Origin: an uncultured bacterium
GTDB taxonomy: Bacteria > Margulisbacteria > Marinamargulisbacteria > SXXA01
Length of the DNA: 64,000 nucleotides
Assembly: GCA_903864835.1 (NCBI GenBank)
Contig: CAIPHK010000011.1
Coordinates: 1 to 64,000, forward strand
Direction of reading: 5' to 3'
The notes under the pieces were generated by a model. The model did no database searches and was not told the DNA's origin. It saw only the letters and a program-made list of their open reading frames with translations. Below, piece by piece: positions 35,758-45,200 of this stretch (positions are counted from its first letter, which is position 1; each line of letters opens with the position of its first letter). The translations under genes were made by a program, and so were the position numbers.

Positions 35758-36648
35758 ATGCACGGTCGGCGCAAACAACGCTTCCGAGCCACGGTCATTG
35801 CCAGCCTAATATTAGTCTATTTTTTGATGTGGGTGGGATCATTTGTTCGCAGTTCTGGGGCGGGGATGGGCTGCCCCGATTGGCCCAAATGCTTCGGCCA
35901 ATGGATCCCGCCCACACATGTGTCTCAACTCCCCCCCAACTATCAGGAAATTTACGCAGACCGAGGATATGACCAGATAGAATTTAACCCGGTTAAAACA
36001 TGGATCGAATATTTAAACCGCCTCACAGGGTCCGTCATCGGGATATCGGTAATCGCCATGTTCGCGGCCTCAGTCTACGCGCGAAAAGAAATCCCCAAAT
36101 ACTCCCGAAGACTCTGCGCACTCGTCGTGGCACTCGTAGGATTTCAGGGGTGGCTGGGTGCGACGGTGGTCGCGAGTATCCTTACTCCATGGATAATCAC
36201 AGTCCATATGGCCGTCGCGATACTGATCATCATCCTATTAAATATAATACTCGCCCGAGCCACGGGGACCCGTCGTCCCAAAATCGACGTCGCACTCCGT
36301 GTGGCCACAGTGGCAGTCGTCGTTCAATTCATACTTGGGAGTCAGGTCCGGCAAATGGTCGATCATGGCGCCGCCGCTACCGGGCTATTGGCAATAGGAA
36401 AAATCTACCTAATCCACCGCTCGATGTCCTGGATCGTTCTAGGGGCAGTAGGGTTCCTCGGCGTGAGATGGGTTCGTTCCGGCTTTACGGGACTTTCACT
36501 TCTCATTCTATCCCCTTTGGCGGTACAAATGGCCAGCGGCATAGCCTTTTCCCAATTTGGGCTTATTGCCGCTTTACAACCACTCCATCTGACGGCCGCT
36601 GCCATATCAATTGGAACAATGGCCTACGCTTGGACCCCTCCTCGATAG
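35758..36648 (+). CDS. ctaA: Heme A synthase
   Basis: Oxidises heme O to heme A. The N-terminal GSFVRSSGAGMGCPDWPKCF matches the CtaA signature with its conserved Cys pair; eight membrane helices with His-containing segments (EYLNRLTGS, IITVHMAVA, IHRSMSW, QPLHLTAA) provide heme ligands. Several ATGs are possible (35734, 35746, 35758); I list 35758, closest to the first helix, but none has a convincing ribosome site and 35734 would fit a leaderless message. Confidence 0.9.
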   Translation: MHGRRKQRFRATVIASLILVYFLMWVGSFVRSSGAGMGCPDWPKCFGQWIPPTHVSQLPPNYQEIYADRGYDQIEFNPVKTWIEYLNRLTGSVIGISVIAMFAASVYARKEIPKYSRRLCALVVALVGFQGWLGATVVASILTPWIITVHMAVAILIIILLNIILARATGTRRPKIDVALRVATVAVVVQFILGSQVRQMVDHGAAATGLLAIGKIYLIHRSMSWIVLGAVGFLGVRWVRSGFTGLSLLILSPLAVQMASGIAFSQFGLIAALQPLHLTAAAISIGTMAYAWTPPR

Positions 36649-36674
36649 AGAGCGGTCACCCGGTGAGGAGACGA

Positions 36675-37070
36675 CTAATGGCGCCCCTCTTGAACTTCAC
36701 CTGGTTCTAACTTTATTACAGGACTCTTTAAGTTAATCTGAGTCGCCTCTAACGGTGATCGATAGCTTCGAAACAACACATCTGAGAACACAAATAGGAA
36801 GAAAATAAAGAGAAACACTAAGCTCCCTAAAAATGCGACCCGGTTAAAGCCATGGTCCCATTTCAACCCCATAAAAATGCTGATGACGATACCGGCCTTA
36901 AGTACAGCGACGGCCATCGCAACAACAAGGTTGAATGATCCAAAGTTAAATTGGGCCACGAATACCGTGATAAATGTCAGTATAAGAAGCGATACGAGCG
37001 CCCCAACGTAATACCGAACGGGAACTATAAAATGATGACTATGCTCTTCAGAATGCGCGTGATTACTCAT
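36675..37070 (-). CDS. ctaF: Cytochrome c oxidase subunit IV (small caa3 subunit)
   Basis: A small three-helix membrane protein of the bacterial cytochrome c oxidase subunit IV family. A His-rich N-terminus (SNHAHSEEHSHHF) precedes helices near YYVGALVSLLILTFITVFVA, VVAMAVAVLKAGIVISIFMG and FLGSLVFLFIFFLFVF. ATG at 37070 is chosen with GGGG eight bases upstream. Its 131 residues are somewhat long for the family. It ends the respiratory operon, five bases after ctaE. Confidence 0.85.
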   Translation of the reverse strand: MSNHAHSEEHSHHFIVPVRYYVGALVSLLILTFITVFVAQFNFGSFNLVVAMAVAVLKAGIVISIFMGLKWDHGFNRVAFLGSLVFLFIFFLFVFSDVLFRSYRSPLEATQINLKSPVIKLEPGEVQEGRH

Positions 37071-37075
37071 ATAAC

Positions 37076-37723
37076 TTACCCCACCAGATAAAATAGTGGG
37101 AATAAAAATATCCACACCAAATCCACAAAATGCCAATACAAGCCCACCATCTCGAGTGGGGTATAAAATTCAGAATAAAAGTGACCTTTGGCATTGCGCC
37201 TCAGCAACCAAAGAATCAGCCCAATTCCGACCACAACGTGAATGCCGTGAAGACCCGTCATCATGAAATAAATGCCAAAAAACAAATGAAGATGTTCCGA
37301 TACGGCGTGGGCCGTAAAAAACTTCGCAGGAAGATATCCATGATGAATTTTTGCGGCATATTCAAAAAATTTCACGACCATAAATCCAAACGCACAGACC
37401 ATCGTCGCCGATAAATAGGCGGCTGTCTTTCCCCGTTGATTCACTTGGGCGGAGCGAACCGCCATCACCATCGTAAAGCTACTGGTAATCAAAATCAGGG
37501 TATTTAACGCCCCCATCCTCCAATCCAGCAAATGGTGGGCCTCGACAAACATTTCAGGGTAGGCCCATCTCAAAAATGCGTAAGCGACAAACAGTGCCCC
37601 AAAAAACAAGACTTCCGTTACCAGAAATACCCACATGCCCAACTTAGCAGAATCAAATTCATGCCCTGCGTTCGCGAAATGATGGGCGACTTCGTGAACC
37701 TTGTGAGCGTTTAAGTCTGTCAT
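37076..37723 (-). CDS. ctaE: Cytochrome c oxidase subunit III
   Basis: Polytopic subunit stabilising the heme-copper oxidase core. [22 protein letters not shown] and [25 protein letters not shown] are subunit III signatures. It has about five helices and 215 residues, the shorter version common in bacterial caa3 and bo3 enzymes. The start shares one base with the ctaD stop (TAATG). Confidence 0.93.
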   Translation of the reverse strand: MTDLNAHKVHEVAHHFANAGHEFDSAKLGMWVFLVTEVLFFGALFVAYAFLRWAYPEMFVEAHHLLDWRMGALNTLILITSSFTMVMAVRSAQVNQRGKTAAYLSATMVCAFGFMVVKFFEYAAKIHHGYLPAKFFTAHAVSEHLHLFFGIYFMMTGLHGIHVVVGIGLILWLLRRNAKGHFYSEFYTPLEMVGLYWHFVDLVWIFLFPLFYLVG

Positions 37724-39321
37724 TACACTTTCACCTTATCGTATTCGTAAGGGCCACAATCCACTATAGGTGTATCCAAGAAATTCTCGGTGATCGGCGG
37801 GCTTTGCGTGGTCCATTCTAACGTCAACCCACCCCATGGGTTATCCGGCGCTTGTTTTCCATTCAACAGCGACTCTACCAAATAAAACGCCATAATTAGA
37901 AATCCAACGGTTAAAACCCAGGTACCCGATGTGGAAAATGCATGGAGGGGTTGAAATTGATCCAAATACGAATAATAACGACGCGGCATTCCTTTGGTAC
38001 CCAACAAAAACTGAGTAAAGAACACCATATTGAATCCGACCATAATAAACAGCCATGCCACGAACGCAGCGCCTTCGCTATACATCCTGCCAAACATTTT
38101 TGGCCACCAATAATGAAGGCCTCCCAAAAATGCCATCACCGTCCCACCCATCATGACGTAGTGGAAATGCGCTACAACAAAATACGTGTCATGTAAGTAC
38201 ACATCTAACGACAAGGACCCCAGCATAATCCCGGTAAAGCCCCCAATACTAAACAAGAAAAGGAATGCAAGAAAATAAAGGAACGGCGCCTTCAAATCAA
38301 TCTCGCCCTGATACATCGTTGCAATCCAGTTAAATATCTTAACTGCCGACGGAATGGCCACCAAATAGGTTAATAACGAAAATATCATGGCCGCATAATC
38401 CGACTGCCCCGACACAAACAAGTGATGGCCCCATACTAAAAACGAAATAATTGCGATGGCTAGACTTGAATAAGCGATCATCTTGTAGCCAAAAATATTC
38501 TTTTTACAAAACGTGGTTACAAGTTCACTCATGACCCCCATCGCCGGCAAAATCATGATATAGACCGCAGGGTGACTATAAAACCAAAAGAAATGTTGGA
38601 AGAGCACCGGATCGCCACCCAATGCCGGATCGAATATCCCAATCCCTGCTACCCGCTCAATAATCAACAGAAGCAACGTAATTCCCAACACCGGCGTCGC
38701 CAATACCTGAATAATAGCGGTGGCATATAACGCCCAAACCATCAGGGGCATCCGGAACCACGTCATACCTGGGGCACGCATTTTATGAATGGTCACAATA
38801 AAATTAAGCCCCGTAAAAATAGAGGAGAATCCCAAAATAAACGCCCCCAGCGTCATAGAGATCACGCTGGTACTGGTTGTTATCGAATAGGGCGTGTAGA
38901 AGGTCCAGCCCGTATCCGCCGCACCGGCAACCATTGAATAAACGCAAAACACGGCACCAAAAAGGTACAAATAAAAACTCATCAAATTCATTCTAGGGAA
39001 GGCGACATCTTTCGCGCCTATTTGTAATGGGAGCAAAAAATTACCCAGGGAAGCGGGAATAGAGGGAACAATAAATAAAAACACCATGACCGCCCCATGA
39101 AGAGTAAACAATTGGTTGTATTGTTTTGCCGTAAAGAGCAGCTTCCCCGGATTGAGCAGTTCCATCCGCAACGCCAGAGCAAAGAAGCCGCCCAACCCAA
39201 AGGAAATAGCGATAAACAAAAGGTACATAATTCCAATTCGTTTATGGTCCAACGTCGTCAACCAAGACTTCCATCCCTTGGTTGCATTAATATAATCAGT
39301 TCTGACAGCAGGTAGGCTCAT
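37723..39321 (-). CDS. ctaD: Cytochrome c oxidase subunit I, A2-type heme-copper oxidase
   Basis: Catalytic subunit with heme a, heme a3 and CuB; reduces oxygen and pumps protons. Twelve helices in 532 residues. The CuB ligands and cross-linked Tyr lie in [18 protein letters not shown] near residue 247; further ligands are in [10 protein letters not shown] and [19 protein letters not shown] replaces the GHPEVY of A1 enzymes, placing this in the A2 group with Thermus/Rhodothermus caa3. The D-channel entrance Asp is retained ([12 protein letters not shown]). Confidence 0.96.
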   Translation of the reverse strand: MSLPAVRTDYINATKGWKSWLTTLDHKRIGIMYLLFIAISFGLGGFFALALRMELLNPGKLLFTAKQYNQLFTLHGAVMVFLFIVPSIPASLGNFLLPLQIGAKDVAFPRMNLMSFYLYLFGAVFCVYSMVAGAADTGWTFYTPYSITTSTSVISMTLGAFILGFSSIFTGLNFIVTIHKMRAPGMTWFRMPLMVWALYATAIIQVLATPVLGITLLLLIIERVAGIGIFDPALGGDPVLFQHFFWFYSHPAVYIMILPAMGVMSELVTTFCKKNIFGYKMIAYSSLAIAIISFLVWGHHLFVSGQSDYAAMIFSLLTYLVAIPSAVKIFNWIATMYQGEIDLKAPFLYFLAFLFLFSIGGFTGIMLGSLSLDVYLHDTYFVVAHFHYVMMGGTVMAFLGGLHYWWPKMFGRMYSEGAAFVAWLFIMVGFNMVFFTQFLLGTKGMPRRYYSYLDQFQPLHAFSTSGTWVLTVGFLIMAFYLVESLLNGKQAPDNPWGGLTLEWTTQSPPITENFLDTPIVDCGPYEYDKVKV

Positions 39322-39338
39322 TTCAATATTTCTCCCGA

Positions 39339-40310
39339 TTACTTTAAGGTTTTGAGATACGCAATTACGCCATCAATTTCACGGTCGCTAAGAAGTCCTT
39401 TATAAGAAGGCATCACCGGCGGGTAACCCTGCACCACTTTCGCGATCGGGTAATTCACTGATTCCTTAACGTAATTTTCGTCCATAATGACGCTACCGCC
39501 ACCGGTCATCGGCCGACTAGTTCCCCAAGTACCCTTCCAGGAAGGTCCCACCATGGCAGACCCATCTATTGAATGGCATGCCACACAGCCTTTGGCGCTG
39601 TACACTTTTTCGCCCAGCTTCTCTAGCGGCAACCCATCATCTGCGGACCCTGAGTTGGCCAGCCAATCCTTATACTCTTCGGCAGATACCACGCGTATGG
39701 TGCCCTGCATCTGAGAGTGCCCGTCTCCACAAAATTCGGTGCAAAATATTTGAAAATTACCCGTCCGTGTCGCTTGAAACCAAATCTTAGTGTACCGATT
39801 AGGTACAACATCCCGCTTGATCCTCATATTAGGGGAATAAAAACTATGTAGGACATCCTCCGAGGTCATCACCAAAATGATAGGAGTATTAACCGGAACG
39901 ACCATCTCGCTCAGTGTCTTAGTTCCATTTTTATATTCAAATTGCCAGATCCATTTTTTGCCAACAACGTGAATTTCCTCCCCATTTTTGGGGGCAACCG
40001 ACATATCCAAAAATCCAGTGAATCCCCAATAAAAAACAAACAAACACAAAATCAACGGGGGCACAGTCCATGCCAGTTCTAACTTCGTGTTATGAGTAAT
40101 GTGCTCGCCACCGGGCTGCACGTACCCTGGCCGTTTCCTATATTTTAAAACAAACGTCACAACCACAATTGTAATCGCGACAAACAGAATGACGGACACC
40201 CACAAAATAAAGGAATACAGAGAATCTACGTAATTACCGAACGTTGACACGTCGGCAGGGAACCATCCTTTTCCTGCAATTAAAGACTCATTTACAATTT
40301 TATTATCCAT
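39339..40310 (-). CDS. ctaC: Cytochrome c oxidase subunit II fused to cytochrome c (caa3 type)
   Basis: Electron entry subunit. Two N-terminal helices anchor it; the periplasmic cupredoxin domain binds dinuclear CuA through [12 protein letters not shown] near residues 189-200 and an upstream His in [10 protein letters not shown]-terminal cytochrome c domain has CVACH near 239 and a likely Met ligand in PPVMPSYKG near 300. This fusion defines a caa3 oxidase and lets ACIII pass electrons through its cytochromes. Overlaps the sco gene by eight bases. Confidence 0.95.
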   Translation of the reverse strand: MDNKIVNESLIAGKGWFPADVSTFGNYVDSLYSFILWVSVILFVAITIVVVTFVLKYRKRPGYVQPGGEHITHNTKLELAWTVPPLILCLFVFYWGFTGFLDMSVAPKNGEEIHVVGKKWIWQFEYKNGTKTLSEMVVPVNTPIILVMTSEDVLHSFYSPNMRIKRDVVPNRYTKIWFQATRTGNFQIFCTEFCGDGHSQMQGTIRVVSAEEYKDWLANSGSADDGLPLEKLGEKVYSAKGCVACHSIDGSAMVGPSWKGTWGTSRPMTGGGSVIMDENYVKESVNYPIAKVVQGYPPVMPSYKGLLSDREIDGVIAYLKTLK

Positions 40311-41097
40311 GATTTTTCCTACGGTTCTTGGTTGTGAAATTTAACCACACGATGGCCAGTCCCAACACAATGACAGTGACAATGCCTCCTAGCTTCATAA
40401 TATTCATAGCAACCAACGCGTACCCTCTTGCATTTGGATCATACGCATAACAAAACATAACGACCTTGTCAGTCGTTGAAACCAACCGACGATTACTGGC
40501 CTCCAAAATGGCCAACTTAAAATCCTTCGGCTTGTACTCGATACCATAGAGATACCGAGACACCTTACCCTCAGGGGTTAAAATCATAATCGCCGCCCCA
40601 TGAGCAAACTCTTTGGTCTTCGGTAGATATTTATACCCAAACCCGACCGCGTCGCCAACACGTTTAACTTCGGATTCACTACCCACCAAAAAACGCCACC
40701 CATTCTCTTTTACTTTATTCCCCACCGCGCCCACATAGCGACTCGAGAATTTGCGAGCAGACTCCGGCGTATCGGAAGGATCAATACTGACCGTAACAAT
40801 TCGATACCGCTCTCCCAGATTCCCTGGAGTGCTTTTGACTGCGTCCGCCACCCCGGTAAGTACCAAATTACACAACATCGGGCAATTATAATACGCCATT
40901 ACCAACACCACCGGGCGGCCATCCGAGAACAATTCCGTCATCGATATTTTGGACCCGGAAGAGTCGGTAAACGTCGCGTCTAACGGAATTTGTCCGCCAA
41001 TATTTTCGGAAATACCGGCTTCTCTGACGTCGGCCGGTAAGACAGACGGCGCAGGAGATATCGCCCACACCGTACAACCCATTGCTAAACTAACCAA
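40303..41097 (-). CDS. SCO1/SenC-family copper chaperone for CuA assembly
   Basis: Thioredoxin-like protein delivering copper to the CuA site of subunit II. CPMLC provides the two copper-binding cysteines (residues ~74-78) and EFAHGAAIMI the His ligand. An unusual C-terminal membrane helix (GGIVTVIVLGLAIVWLNFTT) follows the fold. The start is uncertain: TTG at 41097 is used, but the frame is open about 16 codons upstream and reads like a signal peptide, so a rarer start codon may be used. Confidence 0.88.
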   Translation of the reverse strand: MVSLAMGCTVWAISPAPSVLPADVREAGISENIGGQIPLDATFTDSSGSKISMTELFSDGRPVVLVMAYYNCPMLCNLVLTGVADAVKSTPGNLGERYRIVTVSIDPSDTPESARKFSSRYVGAVGNKVKENGWRFLVGSESEVKRVGDAVGFGYKYLPKTKEFAHGAAIMILTPEGKVSRYLYGIEYKPKDFKLAILEASNRRLVSTTDKVVMFCYAYDPNARGYALVAMNIMKLGGIVTVIVLGLAIVWLNFTTKNRRKNHG

Positions 41098-41128
41098 AAA
41101 ACCCGTTAAATAAACGACCAGGCCGCGA

Positions 41129-41434
41129 TTACTTTTGATATGATTTCACCACAAGATCCATGGCCACATCGATCGGGATCTGGACCACGCCCTTCTCTTT
41201 ATCAACCCACTTCAACGTCGTCGCCATCTCCCCTTCATACGCCCGCAACTCGCTCAGCTCCGCACCGATTCCGCCGACCGCCTCACGCCCGCGAACAGTA
41301 TCGGATGAGGATGCCATGTAATACAAAGACCCAAAATAACAAATAACAATTAACGAAACCGTGGTTAATCCCATGCTGAGCCAAATCCCAATGGAGTTAG
41401 GCTCGTTAACAAATTCTTCTACATGCCCTGACAT
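41129..41434 (-). CDS. Small single-helix membrane protein of the ACIII/caa3 operon
   Basis: 101 residues: a short N-terminal tail, one membrane helix (SMGLTTVSLIVICYFGSLYY) and a C-terminal soluble part containing LKWVDKEKGVVQIPIDVAM. A comparable W-x-D-x2-x-G-x-V-x-IPI segment is, as far as I recall, found in small proteins encoded in other ACIII/oxidase clusters; no biochemical role is known to me. It lies between actF and sco, so an assembly or minor-subunit role is inferred. Confidence 0.7.
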   Translation of the reverse strand: MSGHVEEFVNEPNSIGIWLSMGLTTVSLIVICYFGSLYYMASSSDTVRGREAVGGIGAELSELRAYEGEMATTLKWVDKEKGVVQIPIDVAMDLVVKSYQK

Positions 41435-41447
41435 AACGATTGCCTCC

Positions 41448-42635
41448 TTAGGTGTGGTGACGAAGCGACTCCGGCAAGCGCGGGTCTTGTACCGGAATCA
41501 ACGATGCATTGCGCAATCGCAACCAAAAGAACCCAATATAAATTCCACCAATTCCTACAAAACTAGATATATCGGACATTGAAATATGAATGCCATTGGG
41601 GGTGATATTCGGCATAATCAGCCAATATATATCCAAGCAATGCATCACCAAAAACCAGACCATCATTGCACAATGAGCAGTCAAATTACGCCGAGTGTGT
41701 TTCGACATGAAGATCAGAAACGGTACAAAAAAATGTCCAATGGCTAGTGCCGCCGCCACGGTGTTCCAAGACCCGTTAAAGTGCTGCATAAACCAGACTG
41801 ATTCCTCGGGAATGTTGGCGTACCAAATCAAGAAATACTGACTAAAAGAAACATATGCCCAAAAAATATTAAGCCCGTATAAAAATTTTGCAACATCATG
41901 ATAATGCTCAACCCGAATGATATCCTTCAAATATCCAAATCGTCGTAGTGTCAATGCCACTAAACTCATAATAGCGAAGGCCGCGACGGCGCTCCCTGCA
42001 AAGAAATAGACGCCAAACATCGTTGAATACCAATGGGGGGTCAATGACATTGCCCAATCGATAATACCAAAGGTAAGCGTAATCGCAAAAATCAAAATCG
42101 CCGCCGCTGAAAAGGCCTGCATCGACAAGGTTAATTTGGGATCGCCCGACGAATCCTGCTTCACCGATTTTTTATAAAAGTAACGCGCCATCCAAACCCA
42201 CGCGCCCAAGAACAGGACGGCACGGACTAAGAAAAATTTAATATTCAAATATCCGGCCTTACCTTGCAAAATTGGATCTGCAGCAACCACATCTGCGTGG
42301 GTCCAATGATACAATTCATGAATACCAAACAGAATCGGCAAAAAGAAAACCGCCATTACCCAAGCATTCATTGCAAAGGTCTCAGGAATGCGCCGAAGAA
42401 CCACACTCCACCCGGCTCGCGTAAGATGTTGGATAATGACAAAAAACAAAGAGCCTAACGTAATTGACAAGAAAAACAAAAACGAAAACAGATAAGAAAA
42501 TGCAGTGTGATGCGGATTACCGCGCCACAATACCGCCGTCAACGCGAGTGACAACCCTCCCAATAAAAAAGAAATTTTAGGAAGCGTCGATGCCAAAAAC
42601 CCGGATAACCGGGGAACCTTCGTACTACTACTCAT
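41448..42635 (-). CDS. actF: Alternative complex III, membrane subunit ActF
   Basis: NrfD-related integral membrane protein of quinol:cytochrome c oxidoreductase; ActF is the second, ActC-like, subunit. It has about ten hydrophobic helices, with FGIHELYHWTHAD, TFGIIDWAMSLTPHWYSTMF and LGIFW-type landmarks (LYGLNIFWAYVSFSQYFLIW). Its 395 residues are normal. It sits last of the six act genes, 18 bases after actE. Confidence 0.9.
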   Translation of the reverse strand: MSSSTKVPRLSGFLASTLPKISFLLGGLSLALTAVLWRGNPHHTAFSYLFSFLFFLSITLGSLFFVIIQHLTRAGWSVVLRRIPETFAMNAWVMAVFFLPILFGIHELYHWTHADVVAADPILQGKAGYLNIKFFLVRAVLFLGAWVWMARYFYKKSVKQDSSGDPKLTLSMQAFSAAAILIFAITLTFGIIDWAMSLTPHWYSTMFGVYFFAGSAVAAFAIMSLVALTLRRFGYLKDIIRVEHYHDVAKFLYGLNIFWAYVSFSQYFLIWYANIPEESVWFMQHFNGSWNTVAAALAIGHFFVPFLIFMSKHTRRNLTAHCAMMVWFLVMHCLDIYWLIMPNITPNGIHISMSDISSFVGIGGIYIGFFWLRLRNASLIPVQDPRLPESLRHHT

Positions 42636-42653
42636 TGATTAAACCCTCCTCAC

Positions 42654-43268
42654 CTATTGCAACTTAGCACGAACCGAGTCCGGCAATTCTTGCTCTGACG
42701 CTGTTCTTGATTTTTGAATAGCGCGTAAATACACCACAATCGCCCATCGATCCGCTTCGTTAACCTGACGACGATACCCAGGCATACTTCGAACGCCATT
42801 ACTGGCCACATCAAACAGATACCCGTCCTCAACCGCCACCAATCGAGGATCCGCTAAATCGGGGGGGGGTACAAACCCTCGGGAAATAACAGGCGTCTTC
42901 CCTGTCCCTACTCTATTGTGACACACGGCACAATAAATATTGTACCGTTCTTGTCCCCGCTTAATCAGCTCAGGGGTTACATTAACGGGAACCTTCGCCA
43001 CGAACAATCCTGCCTCAGTTTTGCCCGTGTAATATTCAGAATCTTCTTTTAAAAAATCGGGACGGGTGTGATTTCCATCATAAATAGCCCCAGTGCCCCA
43101 AGCAACGGTACCCTCAGGAACAGTGCGGGGATTGGATTGGGCTTTAACTTTAGCTTGCCAATCAAAATTGGGATTCAAATGAAAAGGCTCATTGGTGGTC
43201 TGATATCCCCGACACCCAACCAATCCAAGACAAACCACACCGGCCAAAACAAGACTGCGTATATTCAT
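42654..43268 (-). CDS. actE: Alternative complex III, monoheme cytochrome c ActE
   Basis: Membrane-attached cytochrome c. A lipoprotein signal with lipobox LVGC near residue 20 (second ATG numbering) is followed by the heme site CAVCH and a Met ligand in GVRSMPGYRRQV. Two ATGs are adjacent (43271, 43268); the second has GAGG seven bases upstream, while the first overlaps the actD stop. About 204 residues. It receives electrons within ACIII and passes them to the caa3 oxidase. Confidence 0.92.
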   Translation of the reverse strand: MNIRSLVLAGVVCLGLVGCRGYQTTNEPFHLNPNFDWQAKVKAQSNPRTVPEGTVAWGTGAIYDGNHTRPDFLKEDSEYYTGKTEAGLFVAKVPVNVTPELIKRGQERYNIYCAVCHNRVGTGKTPVISRGFVPPPDLADPRLVAVEDGYLFDVASNGVRSMPGYRRQVNEADRWAIVVYLRAIQKSRTASEQELPDSVRAKLQ

Positions 43269-43270
43269 CA

Positions 43271-43807
43271 TTATTCCTCTACCACCTCAACCGACAATCC
43301 GCCAATTTCCTGCAAGAACCGAGCGGTACCCTCCAGGGAGAATCGCGAATCACTGGACTCCACCGTGACAAAAAAACCATGTGAAGTCGCAGTTCGAAAC
43401 CGGTGATTTTTAAAAAGTGGGTGATACAGCTTAGGAAGCCCATTCAGTGCAAACATCCCAAACACCGCACCAAAACCAGCAAACAACACCATCAACTCAA
43501 AGCATACGGGAACAAACGCCTGGAAACTAAATAACAATTTCCCACTGGTGACCACCCGATAGGCCGAAACCGACACCCACGTTTGAAGGGCAATCGCACT
43601 GGCCAAGCCAGTCGCCCCACAGGCCACAACGATCCAGCCCAACACCGAATCCTTAATTCCCATCGCAGAATCCATTCCGTGGATAGGAAAGGGACTATAA
43701 GTCTCAAAATTCTTATAGCCCGCGTCACGAAGTTTTTCTACCGCGTGAATCAAGGCCGACGGATCTTTATATTCTGCAAGCAATCCGTATAACTTTACGG
43801 TCGTCAT
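43271..43807 (-). CDS. actD: Alternative complex III subunit ActD
   Basis: A two-helix membrane protein of the DUF3341 family. The N-terminal soluble part begins KLYGLLAEYKDPSALIHAVE, DAGYKNFETYSPFPIHGMD is a family landmark, and two helices follow near residues 55-75 and 90-125. Its 178 residues are normal. GAGGAG precedes the ATG. Gene order actC-actD-actE is canonical. Confidence 0.92.
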   Translation of the reverse strand: MTTVKLYGLLAEYKDPSALIHAVEKLRDAGYKNFETYSPFPIHGMDSAMGIKDSVLGWIVVACGATGLASAIALQTWVSVSAYRVVTSGKLLFSFQAFVPVCFELMVLFAGFGAVFGMFALNGLPKLYHPLFKNHRFRTATSHGFFVTVESSDSRFSLEGTARFLQEIGGLSVEVVEE

Positions 43808-43810
43808 AAT

Positions 43811-45199
43811 CTAGTGCTCCTCTCCCGGTTGATGAGGATTTGCAGCAGGCATCACGCCCTTGACCTCGGAAATTGCAATAATGGGCAAAAACTTTAAGAA
43901 CAATAAGAAAAAGGTTAAGAACAACCCAAACGAGCCAATAAATTGACATACCTCAACCCAGGTCGGGCTGTAATAAAACCAACTCGATGGAAGAAAGTCC
44001 CGATGCAGTGAGGTGACCGTAATTACAAATCGCTCAAACCACATCCCAATATTTACAAAAATTGAGATAATAAACATCATTGGAATCGACCGACGAATTT
44101 TTTTGAACCAAAACAACTGTGGAGAGATAACGTTACAGGACACCATCGTCCAATACGCCCAGTAATACGGACCAAAAGCCCGATTGATAAACGCATATTG
44201 CTCAAATGTATTCCCCGAAAACCAAGCCATAAAAAACTCCATACCATAGGCATATCCCACCATTGTCCCAGTTGCCAGAATAATCTTATTCATGGTTTCC
44301 AAGTGATGCATGGTCATAAAGTCTTTCATATTGAAAAGTTCTCTTGCAGCGACCATCAGCGTCACCACCATCGCAAACCCAGAGAAAATCGCTCCCGCAA
44401 CAAAATAGGGAGGAAAAATGGTGGTATGCCACCCGGGAACCTGGGACACCGCAAAGTCAAAACTAACAATCGAGTGCACCGATAAAACCAAGGGCGTCGA
44501 TAACGCAGCCAATATCAAATACGCCCGCTCATAATTCATCCAATGCCGGTTAGCGCCACGCCATCCCACAGAAAAAATACCGTACCAAATCTTCCGAGTC
44601 TTAGTTGTTGCTCGGTCACGAATAGTCGCCAAATCAGGAATCAGGCCAACAAACCAAAAAAGAAGGGAAATAGTAAAATAGGTGCTGACCGCGAAGACGT
44701 CCCACACCAGAGGACTCCGAAAATTAGGCCAAATGCCCATTGAATTGGGAATCGGAAACAAGTAATAGGCAACCCACACTCGCCCAACGTGAAACACAAT
44801 ATAAATTCCGGCACTCATTACCGCAAAAATAGTCATCGCTTCCGCAAATCGATTAATCGACGTCCGCCATTTTTGCCGAAACAAAAATAAGATCGCCGAA
44901 ATCAAGGTCCCTGCGTGGCCAATCCCGACCCAAAATACAAATCCGACCAAATCCCAGCCCCACATCACCGGATTGTTTAATCCCCAAACCCCGATCCCGG
45001 ACCAAACCAATTTCGACAACATGGCAATCAGCAGACACAGACCCGAGACTGACACGCCGAAAGCAATCATCCACCACTGGGGGGCCTTCGCCTCAACAGG
45101 TCGACAAATGATATCGGAGACCGATTTAAAATCATGCCCACCCAAAACAAGAGGGGTTCGTTTTGACGGATCGTCATTACCCACGACTAACTCACTCAT
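43811..45199 (-). CDS. actC: Alternative complex III, quinol-site membrane subunit ActC
   Basis: NrfD/PsrC-family protein carrying the quinol-binding site in ACIII. About ten helices in 462 residues, with AWGLNNP-like loop text ([20 protein letters not shown]), [19 protein letters not shown] and [16 protein letters not shown] as family signatures. It begins directly after actB; AGAGGG lies shortly before the ATG. Confidence 0.94.
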   Translation of the reverse strand: MSELVVGNDDPSKRTPLVLGGHDFKSVSDIICRPVEAKAPQWWMIAFGVSVSGLCLLIAMLSKLVWSGIGVWGLNNPVMWGWDLVGFVFWVGIGHAGTLISAILFLFRQKWRTSINRFAEAMTIFAVMSAGIYIVFHVGRVWVAYYLFPIPNSMGIWPNFRSPLVWDVFAVSTYFTISLLFWFVGLIPDLATIRDRATTKTRKIWYGIFSVGWRGANRHWMNYERAYLILAALSTPLVLSVHSIVSFDFAVSQVPGWHTTIFPPYFVAGAIFSGFAMVVTLMVAARELFNMKDFMTMHHLETMNKIILATGTMVGYAYGMEFFMAWFSGNTFEQYAFINRAFGPYYWAYWTMVSCNVISPQLFWFKKIRRSIPMMFIISIFVNIGMWFERFVITVTSLHRDFLPSSWFYYSPTWVEVCQFIGSFGLFLTFFLLFLKFLPIIAISEVKGVMPAANPHQPGEEH

Positions 45200-45200
45200 T

